A stretch of DNA of 64,000 nt from Larkinella bovis (GTDB lineage Bacteria > Bacteroidota > Bacteroidia > Cytophagales > Spirosomataceae), in the NCBI RefSeq assembly GCF_042655385.1, contig NZ_JBHSMA010000010.1, positions 122,610 through 186,609 on the forward strand, written 5' to 3'. Below, one piece after another: positions 8,670 to 16,962 of this stretch. The position numbers and the translations under genes are program-made. Under the pieces are notes generated by a model. It was given only the letters and a program-made list of their open reading frames with translations, was not told where the DNA came from and ran no database searches. The stretch's first letter is position 1, and each line of letters opens with the position of its first letter.

Positions 8670-10937
8670 ATGAAGAGATTTCTCCTCCTCACGGCCGTTC
8701 TGGGGCTGGTGGTGCCCATGGCCCATGCCCAGACGGCTCCGAAACAAAAAATTGTGGTGACCGACCTGACCCGGATCAAACAGGTCAGTAGCATCAAAAC
8801 CTCGCCCGACGGCAAACAGGCCGTGTATACGCTGACAACCATTGAGCCGGATGCGGAGAAAAAAGAGGAATACGAATACAAAACGCATCTTTATCTGACC
8901 GGCTTAAAACCGGGTACGTCGAAAGCCCTGACGCACGGCAGCGAGAGCGCCCGGCAGCCGGACTGGTCGCCGGATGGAAAGTCGATTGCGTTTGCGCGGA
9001 CCGTGAAGGGGAAATCGCAGATTTTTGTGATGCCGCTCGATGGGGGCGAAGCCTGGCAGTTAACCCGCCTGAGTTACGGGGCTTCCAGTCCCCAATGGTC
9101 GCCCGACGGCAAACGGATTTTGTTCACCGTCAACGCGTCCCTGTCCGAAATTCTGAAAGACTCTATTCTGAACCCGGGCAGGGCGGTGCCGGTCTGGTCG
9201 CTCGAAAAACCGGGTTTTGCCAACAATGATTTTATCAAACCGGACAAAACCGTCAAGGCCAATCCCGACGGTTCGCTGGCCGAAATCCGGGCGTATCTCA
9301 GCAAGGATGTCGAAGATAAAAAAGCGAAAGTTATCAACCGACTCAACTTTCAGGGCGAATCGACGACGGAGCCCGAGCTGAGTTTTACGCACCTCTACAG
9401 CATCGAAGTAAAGGAAAATGCGACGGCCAGGCCGCTGACACGCGGTTTTTATTCGTTTCGGGCACCGGTCTGGATGCCCGACGGACAGGGCGTTCTGGCC
9501 GTGACCGACCGCGACACGCTCCGGCACCCCGACCGGGAACAGGATGCCGCGCTGGTCTGGCTGGCGGCCGATGGGTCCGGCAAGCGCCTGAACCTGCTGT
9601 CGGAACCCGGCAGGACTTATTCCGCGCCAGCCATTTCACCCGATGGACGCCGATTGGTGTTACTGACCAGTTCGGCGCAGGGGGTTAACGTGGGCCAACT
9701 CGCCGTCGCCAGCCTGAGCGGAACGACGGTTTCCGACTTCCAGACCGTTGCCTTCGATCGGGCGGCCGGGAGCCTGAAATGGGGCATGACATCGGTGGCT
9801 GGGCCAAAGAAGAAAACCGGGGCGTCTACCCCGGCTTACGCGGTCTTTTTTACGGCACCCTCGAATGGCGGTGTACCGTTGTACCAACTGGACCCCGCAA
9901 CCCGGCAGGTAACCCAGTTGTCGGATTTCAACAGCGGAGTGAGCGCCTTTGATCTGGCCGGGAATCAGGTGGTTTTTGCCAAAACCGAAGTCGCCAATCC
10001 GTCGGAATTATACCTGGCAGGTTTGACCGGTGCTTCCGTCGAAAAACCGTTGACGACCCAGGCGGTGAAACTGAGCAACCATAACGACTGGGTGACGGGG
10101 AAAGCCTTGAGTTTCCCGGAAAAACGCACTTACCGGAACTCCAAAGGGCAAACGGTCGAGTACTGGATCATGAAACCGACCGCGATTGCGGGCAGCAATA
10201 CAGCGGCTCCGGCCCGTAAATTTCCGTTGTTACTCAACATGCACGGTGGCCCGACGGCCATGTGGGGACCCGGTGAAGCCTCGATGTGGCACGAATTTCA
10301 GTATTTCTGCGCCCAGGGTTACGGAATTGTGTATGCCAACCCGCGCGGATCGGGTGGTTACGGGGTTGATTTTCAGCGGGCCAATGTAAAGGACTGGGGG
10401 ACGGGACCCACTGAGGATGTGCTGGCGGCTGCCACCGATGCGGCCCGGGAAGCCTGGGTGGATACGAGCCGGCAGGTGATTACGGGCGGTTCGTACGCGG
10501 GCTACCTGACCGCCTGGATTGTGGCGCACGACAACCGGTTTAAGGCGGCTTTTTCGCAGCGGGGCGTTTACGACCTGACAACGTTTATGGGCGAAGGCAA
10601 CGCCTGGCGGCTGGTTCCGAACTATTTTGGCGGCTATCCGTGGCAAAAACAGGCTGAGGAGGTGCTGGAAAGCAATTCGCCGTATACGTTTGTCGAAAAA
10701 ATCCGGACGCCGTTGCTGATCAAACACGGCGAAAACGACTTGCGGACGGGGGTGATTCAGAGCGAAATGATGTACAAAAGCCTGAAGATTCTGGGCCGTC
10801 CGGTCGAGTATGTGCGGATGCCGGGAGGGACGCACGAATTGAGCCGCTCGGGGAATGTTCGGCAGCGCATCGACCGGATGCTGCGGATCTACGAATTCTT
10901 CGAACGATACGTCGGTGAAAAGAATAGCCGGCAATAA
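8670..10937 (+). CDS. S9 family prolyl-oligopeptidase-type peptidase
   Basis: This 755-aa exported serine peptidase has a signal peptide (residues 1-20, ending AHAQ). An N-terminal WD40-like beta-propeller includes QPDWSPDGKSIAFAR, SPQWSPDGKRILF and ISPDGRRLVLL. The C-terminal alpha/beta-hydrolase domain starts near residue 500. The catalytic Ser is S608 in GGSYAGYL (most relatives have GGSYGG). The acid is in HGENDLRTG and the His in GGTHELS. The class matches dipeptidyl or acylaminoacyl peptidases that act on peptides in the periplasm. It is a single gene, separated by 73 nt from the oxidoreductase upstream. With the S46 enzyme it gives this segment two secreted peptide-processing peptidases. 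Confidence 0.92.
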   Translation: MKRFLLLTAVLGLVVPMAHAQTAPKQKIVVTDLTRIKQVSSIKTSPDGKQAVYTLTTIEPDAEKKEEYEYKTHLYLTGLKPGTSKALTHGSESARQPDWSPDGKSIAFARTVKGKSQIFVMPLDGGEAWQLTRLSYGASSPQWSPDGKRILFTVNASLSEILKDSILNPGRAVPVWSLEKPGFANNDFIKPDKTVKANPDGSLAEIRAYLSKDVEDKKAKVINRLNFQGESTTEPELSFTHLYSIEVKENATARPLTRGFYSFRAPVWMPDGQGVLAVTDRDTLRHPDREQDAALVWLAADGSGKRLNLLSEPGRTYSAPAISPDGRRLVLLTSSAQGVNVGQLAVASLSGTTVSDFQTVAFDRAAGSLKWGMTSVAGPKKKTGASTPAYAVFFTAPSNGGVPLYQLDPATRQVTQLSDFNSGVSAFDLAGNQVVFAKTEVANPSELYLAGLTGASVEKPLTTQAVKLSNHNDWVTGKALSFPEKRTYRNSKGQTVEYWIMKPTAIAGSNTAAPARKFPLLLNMHGGPTAMWGPGEASMWHEFQYFCAQGYGIVYANPRGSGGYGVDFQRANVKDWGTGPTEDVLAAATDAAREAWVDTSRQVITGGSYAGYLTAWIVAHDNRFKAAFSQRGVYDLTTFMGEGNAWRLVPNYFGGYPWQKQAEEVLESNSPYTFVEKIRTPLLIKHGENDLRTGVIQSEMMYKSLKILGRPVEYVRMPGGTHELSRSGNVRQRIDRMLRIYEFFERYVGEKNSRQ

Positions 10938-11111
10938 GCAGGAACGCAGCTGGGTCGCTGACCCAATCGGACTGTGCAACGGCGACCCGGTCGCGTTTCC
11001 AGCAAAAAAGCGGTTTCTTCAGGCGATGACACAAATGCCGTAGAAATGTCGGGATAAAACCGGCCGACCGGAACGCCTGCCGGACTACCTTTGATCAAAA
11101 ACAACGGAACC

Positions 11112-11687
11112 ATGATCAAGGGAATACTAGCCGCAAAAATCGGGTCCCTGAGACGCAGCAAAGGACTTTCTCAGGAAGAACTCGCCGACCAGGCATCGAT
11201 CAACCTCCGGACGCTGCAACGGATCGAAAACGGAAAAACCGAACCGCGCGGGCAGACGCTCCGGCTGCTGGCAAAAGCGCTGGACACGCCCGTCGAAGAG
11301 TTTCTCGATTTTACCAAGGAAGAAGATACCGGTTTTTTGCAACTGCTGAACCTGTCGGCGCTGTCGTTCTGGGTCGTGCCGCTGGGCAATATCTTTATTC
11401 CGCTGGCGCTCTGGGTCATGAAACGGGACAAGATAAAAGGCGTGAGCGAGCTGGGCCGGCGCATGATCAATTTTCAGATTACCTGGACCGTTCTCACCTT
11501 CGGTCTGGTGGCCGGCTGGATAATAATGATGGTCACGGGTAAGCTGGGGCATTGGTCGCCTTTGGTGGCTTTTGCCAGTATGGTGGGGCTTTGTGTCTTC
11601 AATTCGGTGATCATCCTCGTGGCTACGTTTCAGGTCCGGCGGGGTGGTGAAAATGTCTATTCGATCGGTTTTCCGATTCTCCGTTAA
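11112..11687 (+). CDS. XRE-type HTH protein with C-terminal membrane domain
   Basis: This is a 191-aa protein with a Cro/C1-type helix-turn-helix at residues 1-60 (motif LSQEELADQASINLRTLQRIENGKTEPR, of which the recognition part is SINLRTLQRIE). A C-terminal region contains three hydrophobic helices (about 80-97, 118-142 and 149-172) resembling DUF4870-like membrane domains. Such proteins are probably membrane-tethered DNA-binding regulators; the signal is unknown. I start at the ATG at 11112 rather than the upstream TTG at 11091. The TTG lies within a TACCTTTG sequence (11086-11093) that matches the Bacteroidota -7 element. It is a single gene, followed by a long non-coding stretch. Confidence 0.82.
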   Translation: MIKGILAAKIGSLRRSKGLSQEELADQASINLRTLQRIENGKTEPRGQTLRLLAKALDTPVEEFLDFTKEEDTGFLQLLNLSALSFWVVPLGNIFIPLALWVMKRDKIKGVSELGRRMINFQITWTVLTFGLVAGWIIMMVTGKLGHWSPLVAFASMVGLCVFNSVIILVATFQVRRGGENVYSIGFPILR

Positions 11688-12333
11688 ATCCCTTCCCGAC
11701 GGCTTTACGGGTAGGAGAAAATAAACAAAGAAAGTTGGATTTAACAGGGAAATAGTTTGTGTAAACAAGGGCTGGATTTGGCTGATCAGGTAATTGTAAA
11801 AATTTTGTACGTTACTGATTAAAAAACCGCTGATTAAATTTGGTGAACCTGCTGTTTTCCTTACTTTTGGTTTATCAACAAACCACAGAGACTTCTTCTT
11901 TCCGGATGGGATGATCCGCTGGCCGCACTGCCGGACTCCCCAACCGAAGCACACCTTTTTAGGGGAGCGAACACGATTCGTGCGCGTTCCTGCCTGAGAA
12001 TACCCGGTGCAGGTTTGATTCCGCCTGACCTTATGATGATGCATTTCTGCTGATCGGGCCGGTTGGTCGTGCTTTGCCTTTTCGCGGCACCTTCCCATCC
12101 GCTATTGCATCGGATACGAGACTGAAGCCGGTTCCATCCGGCTGTCAGCAGTTGCCATGCGCCCGGTTGCGAAGGGCGGTTCGGCGAAGCGGCCAGTGTC
12201 CGGCCGGCCGACGCACCGGGTTTGCATGACAATAGACCCAACTAGCCATCTCTATTAACACCTTATTACCAGCAGATCGCGCTGCCGATGATCGTGAGAA
12301 CTTTTGAACTTGATAATCAACAAACTTCTAATT
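11688..12333 (+). other. 650-nt gene-free region with promoter and long leader
   Basis: No convincing protein lies here. The open frames on both strands are short or out of character, with Cys/His/Arg-rich composition typical of antisense frames. The left third is AT-rich and contains a good Bacteroidota promoter at 11839-11869. The right two thirds (about 11880-12250) are GC-rich and look structured. A transcript from the promoter would run about 460 nt before the ATG at 12334, so this is either a long 5' leader of the aminotransferase gene or a separate non-coding RNA. I could not match it to tmRNA, RNase P RNA, SRP RNA or a known riboswitch. Confidence 0.5.
11839..11869 (+). promoter_or_regulatory. 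Bacteroidota-type promoter
   Basis: TTTG at 11839-11842 and TACTTTTG at 11862-11869 are separated by 19 nt. This is an exact match to the Bacteroidota sigma-A pattern (TTTG, 17-23 nt, TAnnTTTG). The predicted start of transcription is near 11876, some 460 nt ahead of the nearest gene on this strand. Confidence 0.6.
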
Positions 12334-13479
12334 ATGTCTCTTAACCGTCGCGAATGGCTCCGGTCCGGCTTGCTGGCCGGTATAGGGGTAGCCGCTGCAC
12401 CAGCGGCCTATTGTGAACCCTGGCTGGACAAACCGGAGTCAGCCGCTGCGCTGCCGCCGACCGCACCGAAGGCGTTGAAAGCGCGACTGTCGGCTAACGA
12501 AAATCCGTACGGCCCGTCGCCCAAAGCCCTGAAAGCGATTTCGGAAGCGGCCCGGGAAGGGTTTCTGTACCCGTTTCAGTACGGGACGGAGTTGCAGAAA
12601 ATGATTGCGGAAGCGGAAGGGGTGGCACCGGAGCAAATTCTGTTGTCGGCGGGTTCGGGCGCGTTGCTGCACGCGACGGCGCTGGAGTTTGCGCACAGGA
12701 ATCCGGGGGGCAGCGTGTTGTCGGCCGATCCGACCTACGAACAACTCGTGCGGGCGGCCGTTATGCACGGTATGGCGTGGGATAAAGTGCCCCTGACGTC
12801 GGGTACGTATGATCATAACCTGGAAGAAATGGAAAAGCGGATCAACAACAAAACCAGTCTGGTGTATCTCTGCAATCCCAACAATCCGACCGGTGTTACG
12901 ATGAATCCCGACACGCTGCGGGCGTTTGTCGACCGCGTTTCGGCCCAAAAACCGGTGTTTGTCGACGAAGCTTACATTCACTACACGGGCGATCCGAAAA
13001 AGTATACGGTTATTGAAAACATCAAGCAAGGCCAGAATGTAATGGTGGCCAAAACCTTCTCCAAAATCTACGGCATGGCCGGTTTGCGGATGGGGTATAT
13101 GGTCGGTCAGCCCGATATGCTGAAAACCATCTCGAAATGGGGTGGTGGGCCCGGGAGCCTGAGCATGACCACCTTGCGGGCCGCGCTGGCGTGTTTCAAA
13201 GACGAGGAGTTTATCCAGTACTCGCTGGGCAAAGGGCTCGAAGCCCGGGAGTTTCTGTACACGACGCTGAAGCAGAACGGCTATACCTACCTGCCGTCGG
13301 GCACCAACTTCGTGCTGTTCCCGATCCGGATGAATGGCGACGATTTTACCGGGAAAATGATGGAAAACGGCGTCAGCGTCCGGCAGTGGAAATTCGACGG
13401 GCAGTACTGGTGCCGCGTGAGCCTCGGGACGATGGACCAGATGAAGGCGTTCGCCGACGCGCTGAAAGTTGTTTCGTAA
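12334..13479 (+). CDS. HisC-like PLP-dependent aminotransferase with Tat-type signal
   Basis: This 381-aa fold-type I PLP enzyme resembles histidinol-phosphate aminotransferase. Motifs include ARLSANENPYGPSPKA, a YLCNPNNPTG pyridoxal-pocket segment, VDEAY, and the Schiff-base lysine K244 in TFSKIYGMAGLR. Unlike cytosolic HisC, it begins with SLNRREWLRSG followed by a hydrophobic run and an Ala-rich end, which reads as a twin-arginine signal. The enzyme may therefore be exported folded with its cofactor. The start is set at the ATG at 12334 because it opens the signal; an in-frame TTG lies at 12304. There are no other his genes nearby, so a role in histidine synthesis is doubtful. The substrate is unknown. 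Confidence 0.85.
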   Translation: MSLNRREWLRSGLLAGIGVAAAPAAYCEPWLDKPESAAALPPTAPKALKARLSANENPYGPSPKALKAISEAAREGFLYPFQYGTELQKMIAEAEGVAPEQILLSAGSGALLHATALEFAHRNPGGSVLSADPTYEQLVRAAVMHGMAWDKVPLTSGTYDHNLEEMEKRINNKTSLVYLCNPNNPTGVTMNPDTLRAFVDRVSAQKPVFVDEAYIHYTGDPKKYTVIENIKQGQNVMVAKTFSKIYGMAGLRMGYMVGQPDMLKTISKWGGGPGSLSMTTLRAALACFKDEEFIQYSLGKGLEAREFLYTTLKQNGYTYLPSGTNFVLFPIRMNGDDFTGKMMENGVSVRQWKFDGQYWCRVSLGTMDQMKAFADALKVVS

Positions 13480-13549
13480 CGTCTGTAGTCTTGCTTTAGG
13501 CCCCGCCCCTTAAGCCAGTTCGCCCGGACTAAAGTCGGGCAGTCCGTGG

Positions 13550-13578
13550 TTGAAATCGCTTCCGAAGTTTTACCTTTG
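13550..13578 (+). promoter_or_regulatory. Bacteroidota-type promoter for aroB, inside a hairpin
   Basis: TTG at 13550-13552 and TACCTTTG at 13571-13578 are separated by 18 nt. They sit inside an inverted repeat: GAAATCGCTTCC (13552-13563) pairs with GGGAGCGATTTC (13578-13589) with one mismatch and is followed by TTTAT. The same DNA could act as a terminator for the upstream gene and as the promoter of aroB. Confidence 0.5.
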
Positions 13579-13601
13579 GGAGCGATTTCTTTATAACCCC
13601 T

Positions 13602-14627
13602 ATGTCCGTTCATATCTCATCCCTGGCCGAAAGTCTGCCGGTTTTCCTGCAACAGCGCAATTATTCGGCAATTGCGGTTCTCGTCGATTCAAATACCAAG
13701 CGTTTTTGTTATCCGGCCATAAAAAATTTTTTACCGAAACATAAAATTATTACGATTCGGGCGGGCGAGGAAAACAAGAATTTAAGCAGTTGCGAAAGCG
13801 TCTGGCAGGGGTTAACCGACGCCCACTTTGACCGTCACGCGCTGGTAATTGATCTCGGAGGGGGCGTAATTGGTGATTTAGGCGGTTTTTGTGCCTCGAC
13901 CTACAAGCGCGGCATTGATTTTATTCAGATTCCGACCACGCTGCTGTCGCAGGTAGACGCGAGTGTGGGCGGAAAGTTGGGTATTGACTTTCACGGATTT
14001 AAGAACCATATTGGGGTCTTTAAATTGCCGGAAGCCGTACTGATTGATACGGTTTTTCTGCAAACATTACCGGAGCGGGAGTTGCGCTCCGGATTCGCCG
14101 AAATTATCAAGCATTGTCTGATTGCCGACGAGGCCAAATGGAACGTAATCCGTCGTCTTGATCTGCACCAGCAGAATTGGGAAGATCTGGTGGCGCATTC
14201 GGTGGCCGTGAAAAAAAAGGTCGTCGAACAAGATCCAACGGAGCAGGGAATTCGTAAAATACTGAACTACGGCCATACCGTAGGGCATGCGCTCGAAACA
14301 TACCTGCTGGCGGACCCCAAACGGCGGTTGTTGCACGGCGAAGCGATTGCCGTCGGGATGATTGCCGAAGCCTTTATTGCCGCCCGGAAAGGGTTGATTC
14401 CGGCGCAGTTATTAGAACAGATTGAAGAGTATCTTTTTGCGGTATACGGCCGTGTTGCCATCACCGATGCCGATCTGGAACCGGTGCTGGCGCTGACGTT
14501 GCAGGACAAGAAAAACCGGGGTGGTCAGGTGCGGATGGCGTTGCTCGACGGACCGGGCCGTTGCACCTACGATGTCCCCGTATCGAAGGCCGAAATGCGC
14601 CGGGCCTTGGAGTATTACCGAACCTAA
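13602..14627 (+). CDS. aroB: 3-dehydroquinate synthase
   Basis: This 341-aa enzyme of the shikimate pathway converts DAHP to 3-dehydroquinate, using NAD and a divalent metal in the cytosol. Diagnostic features include the NAD-binding stretch DLGGGVIGDLGGF (about residues 87-99), the PTTLLSQVDASVGGK motif, the substrate-loop HIGVFKLP, a metal-binding GFAEIIKHCLI segment, and the metal-ligand His residues in NYGHTVGHALE and LHGEAIAVGM. Length is slightly below the usual 360 aa, as in other Bacteroidota. An ATG at 13602 directly follows a promoter and hairpin. It is a single gene; the DUF4136 lipoprotein follows after 128 nt. Confidence 0.95.
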   Translation: MSVHISSLAESLPVFLQQRNYSAIAVLVDSNTKRFCYPAIKNFLPKHKIITIRAGEENKNLSSCESVWQGLTDAHFDRHALVIDLGGGVIGDLGGFCASTYKRGIDFIQIPTTLLSQVDASVGGKLGIDFHGFKNHIGVFKLPEAVLIDTVFLQTLPERELRSGFAEIIKHCLIADEAKWNVIRRLDLHQQNWEDLVAHSVAVKKKVVEQDPTEQGIRKILNYGHTVGHALETYLLADPKRRLLHGEAIAVGMIAEAFIAARKGLIPAQLLEQIEEYLFAVYGRVAITDADLEPVLALTLQDKKNRGGQVRMALLDGPGRCTYDVPVSKAEMRRALEYYRT

Positions 14628-14755
14628 ACTGTAAGCAGGGCCGTTGCCACGGTTTTTTGAACTTTACAGCGGAAACGTGATTGTAATCAGTATTCATTAC
14701 CTAACCAGTTTGTCTATAAAGAGTCACTTTTACAACCCTGTTAAACAGTTCGTTT

Positions 14756-15292
14756 ATGAAAAATTTTATTGGCGTTCTTGTGTTGCTGGCTGTGGTTTCG
14801 CTGGCTGGCTGTATGCCCGGCAAGTTATTTGTTGAGCACGATTACAGTTACGAAGGGCATTTCAAAAACTACGAGTCTTTTAATTTTCTGGAATGTGAGT
14901 ACATCGATTCTACCCTGCTTTGTTCGGATATTCAGGAAGCGATTCGTCACCAGATGGAAGCACGTGGTTATAAAGTCGCCAACCGCGGTCCGAATCTCCT
15001 GATTTCCTACAATATCTTCCGCAACGACCTGCGTTTTCGCGGGTATCAGCAGCCCGTTATCAAAGACTGGGTGGTGAGTGAAGATGGCGATGCCACCTAC
15101 AAACGGATCGACTACAACCTCGACGAAGGAACGCTGATGATTTCATTGATTGATGCCGAAACCTATCAGGTAATCTGGAAGGGCTATGCTTCGCGGGTGA
15201 CCCGCAATCCAAACTTTAAAAACAACTACTTCAAGGGGATCGTCCGATCCATCTTCGACCAGTACCCGCTCATGGCCTCGGCCCGGAAATAG
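14756..15292 (+). CDS. DUF4136 domain lipoprotein
   Basis: This 178-aa protein has a lipoprotein signal (hydrophobic residues 5-17, lipobox SLAGC with the Cys near 20). A DUF4136-type domain follows: FKNYESFNFLECE at the start, the helical IQEAIRHQMEARGYKV, and ...LLISYNIF, then a closing DAETYQVIWKGYASRV stretch. DUF4136 proteins are periplasm-facing lipoproteins found widely in Gram-negative bacteria; their role is not established. The gene ends just before a bidirectional terminator shared with gldA. Confidence 0.85.
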   Translation: MKNFIGVLVLLAVVSLAGCMPGKLFVEHDYSYEGHFKNYESFNFLECEYIDSTLLCSDIQEAIRHQMEARGYKVANRGPNLLISYNIFRNDLRFRGYQQPVIKDWVVSEDGDATYKRIDYNLDEGTLMISLIDAETYQVIWKGYASRVTRNPNFKNNYFKGIVRSIFDQYPLMASARK

Positions 15293-15302
15293 CGTTTAGA
15301 AG

Positions 15303-15361
15303 GCCCAATGATGTATGAAGGGGGGGCAACTGAACCCCTATTCATGCTTCATTGGGCTTTT
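15303..15361. terminator. Bidirectional terminator between DUF4136 gene and gldA
   Basis: A long imperfect stem pairs GCCCAATGA at 15303-15311 with TCATTGGGC at 15349-15357, continues through ATGAA/TTCAT, and closes at GGGG/CCCC; TTTT follows. The right arm overlaps the last codons and the TAG stop of gldA (stop at 15338-15340), so the gldA C-terminus is encoded within the terminator. Confidence 0.75.
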
Positions 15362-16291
15362 CTGCGTTGTCAATTCCCTGAAAATTCCCTCCAGGCTGCT
15401 CTCCTCCTGTTTCAGCCCCACCAGCGTCAGGTTTTTGTCGGCCGCCAGGCGGAAGATCGCGGCCCGCAGATCGCTGTTTGGGTCGGCCACCAGCCGGTAC
15501 CGGTTTTCGCCCAACCTTTCCACGTGCCGGATACCGGGCAGGGTATTCAAAACCGCTGCATCGGCCAGATCCTGTTCAAATTCGGCCACCACCGCGATGG
15601 TGCCATCGGCGGTTTCGCGCAAGGTGCTTAGCTGGCCATCGGCCACGATTTTTCCCCGATTGATGATAATCACCCGGTCGCAGAGGGCTTCAACTTCCTG
15701 CATGATGTGGGTTGAAAATAGGACGGTTTTTTCGCGGCCAATGGTGCGGATCACCTGCCGGATTTCCGTCAGCTGATTGGGGTCCAGGCCGGTCGTGGGT
15801 TCGTCCAGAATCAACACCGGCGGGTTGTGAATCAGCGCCTGCGCCAGTCCGACACGCTGGCGGTATCCTTTCGACAACTGGCCGATCTTTTTGCGCTGCT
15901 CCAGTTCCAGTCCCACCAGGTCAATCATCTCCGCCACCCGCTGCCGCAGAACCGAACCGCCCAGGCCGTGCAGCGATCCGGCAAAGTGCAGAAACTCCTT
16001 TACGTACATATCCAGGTAGAGCGGATTGTGTTCGGGCAGATACCCCAGACTGCGCCGGACATCGATGGACTGCGTCCGGACATCAAAACCATTGACCTCG
16101 ATGGTCCCTTCGGTGGGAGGCAGGTAGGCCGTGGCGATTTTCATTGTCGTGGATTTTCCGGCCCCGTTTGGGCCCAGAAAGCCCACAATCTCGCCCGGCT
16201 GCACCGCAAACGAAATGGCATCGACCGCCCGCTGGGGTGCAGCACCCGGACGGGCGTAGAGTTTGGTCAGATTTTTTACCAGAATGGACAT
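15338..16291 (-). CDS. gldA: Gliding-motility ABC transporter ATP-binding protein GldA
   Basis: This 317-aa cytoplasmic ATPase belongs to an ABC transporter required for gliding in some Bacteroidota, normally working with GldF and GldG. The Walker A motif is GPNGAGKST (about 41-49). The signature is LSKGYRQRVGLAQAL and Walker B is VLILDEPTTGLDP, followed by the H-loop STHIMQEVE. The segment GYLPEHNPLYLDMYVKEFL is strongly characteristic of GldA. The C-terminal 90 residues form the accessory domain. gldF and gldG are not adjacent here, so the permease must be encoded elsewhere. A likely promoter is at 16310-16340. Confidence 0.9.
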   Translation of the reverse strand: MSILVKNLTKLYARPGAAPQRAVDAISFAVQPGEIVGFLGPNGAGKSTTMKIATAYLPPTEGTIEVNGFDVRTQSIDVRRSLGYLPEHNPLYLDMYVKEFLHFAGSLHGLGGSVLRQRVAEMIDLVGLELEQRKKIGQLSKGYRQRVGLAQALIHNPPVLILDEPTTGLDPNQLTEIRQVIRTIGREKTVLFSTHIMQEVEALCDRVIIINRGKIVADGQLSTLRETADGTIAVVAEFEQDLADAAVLNTLPGIRHVERLGENRYRLVADPNSDLRAAIFRLAADKNLTLVGLKQEESSLEGIFRELTTQKSPMKHE

Positions 16292-16309
16292 CGAGTACGT
16301 ACGAAACTA

Positions 16310-16340
16310 CAAAGAGACAACGTGTTGTGGAATAAAACAA
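16310..16340 (-). promoter_or_regulatory. Probable gldA promoter
   Basis: Read on the minus strand, TTG (16340-16338) and TCTCTTTG (16317-16310) are 20 nt apart, one mismatch from TTG-N20-TAnnTTTG. The predicted start is about 10-15 nt ahead of the gldA ATG. Confidence 0.4.
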
Positions 16341-16498
16341 CAAAACCGGGTTGGTGACCCGAGCGTTCGTGGGAGGCTCGAGCCTGCGAATGCAACCAAT
16401 CCCGCAAATCAATGTATTAACGGCGTTTTGGAAAAACCGCTTTTAAAACCAAAAACAATTTTTATTTTTAACCCCTTGTTGACGACCTGGGAGATGAA

Positions 16499-16951
16499 AT
16501 GACGGGGATGAGAACGAAATACATCGGTACGGTAGTAAGCTGCCTGATGGCAATCGGGACGTGGGCGCAACCGCCGGGAAATCGGGATACCTCCAGAACC
16601 TCCCTTGAAAGTATCGGCCATCCGCCGGAGGTTTTTACGAATTGCGATAACGCGCAAACGCAGACCGAACTGAATTTATGCGCCCAGATGCGGTTTCAAA
16701 AAGCAGATCTGGAACTGAATACGGTTTACCGGCAACTACTGACCCTGTTGCCGAAAGAAGACAAATCCCTGGTTATGGAAGCCCAGCGGCAATGGATTGC
16801 GTACCGCGATACCCACTGTAAAGTTTACGAAAAAATGTACGCGGGCGGGTCCATGCTGACGATGGTGGTGGCTACCTGCAAGGAAACGACTACCCTGAGC
16901 CGAATCAACGAATTGAAAGAATTGATTGCCGAACGAAAACTTAGACCATAG
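16499..16951 (+). CDS. LprI-like (DUF1311) secreted protein
   Basis: This 150-aa protein has a signal peptide (MRTKYIG... to WAQ) and an LprI-type domain. Paired Cys residues occur in NCDNAQTQTELNLCAQ and later in DTHCKVYE and VATCKE. The motif MEAQRQWIAYRDTHC is typical of the DUF1311/LprI family, whose founding member is a lysozyme inhibitor. Four conserved Cys suggest two disulfides in the periplasm. The start may be the ATG at 16508 rather than 16499, since it gives a cleaner signal. It is followed 11 nt later by the permease, so the two may be co-transcribed, though no functional link is evident. Confidence 0.8.
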   Translation: MTGMRTKYIGTVVSCLMAIGTWAQPPGNRDTSRTSLESIGHPPEVFTNCDNAQTQTELNLCAQMRFQKADLELNTVYRQLLTLLPKEDKSLVMEAQRQWIAYRDTHCKVYEKMYAGGSMLTMVVATCKETTTLSRINELKELIAERKLRP

Positions 16952-16962
16952 ACACCTGCCGT

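Noticed and set aside
12012..12022. GGTTTGATTCC resembling a tRNA or tmRNA T-arm
   Set aside because: Neighbouring bases do not form a proper 5-bp T-stem, and no acceptor stem or anticodon arm could be found around it.
11127..12098. 323-codon minus-strand frame across the HTH gene and the non-coding region
   Set aside because: Half is antisense to the HTH gene and the remainder has no coding character; rich in His, Arg and Pro.
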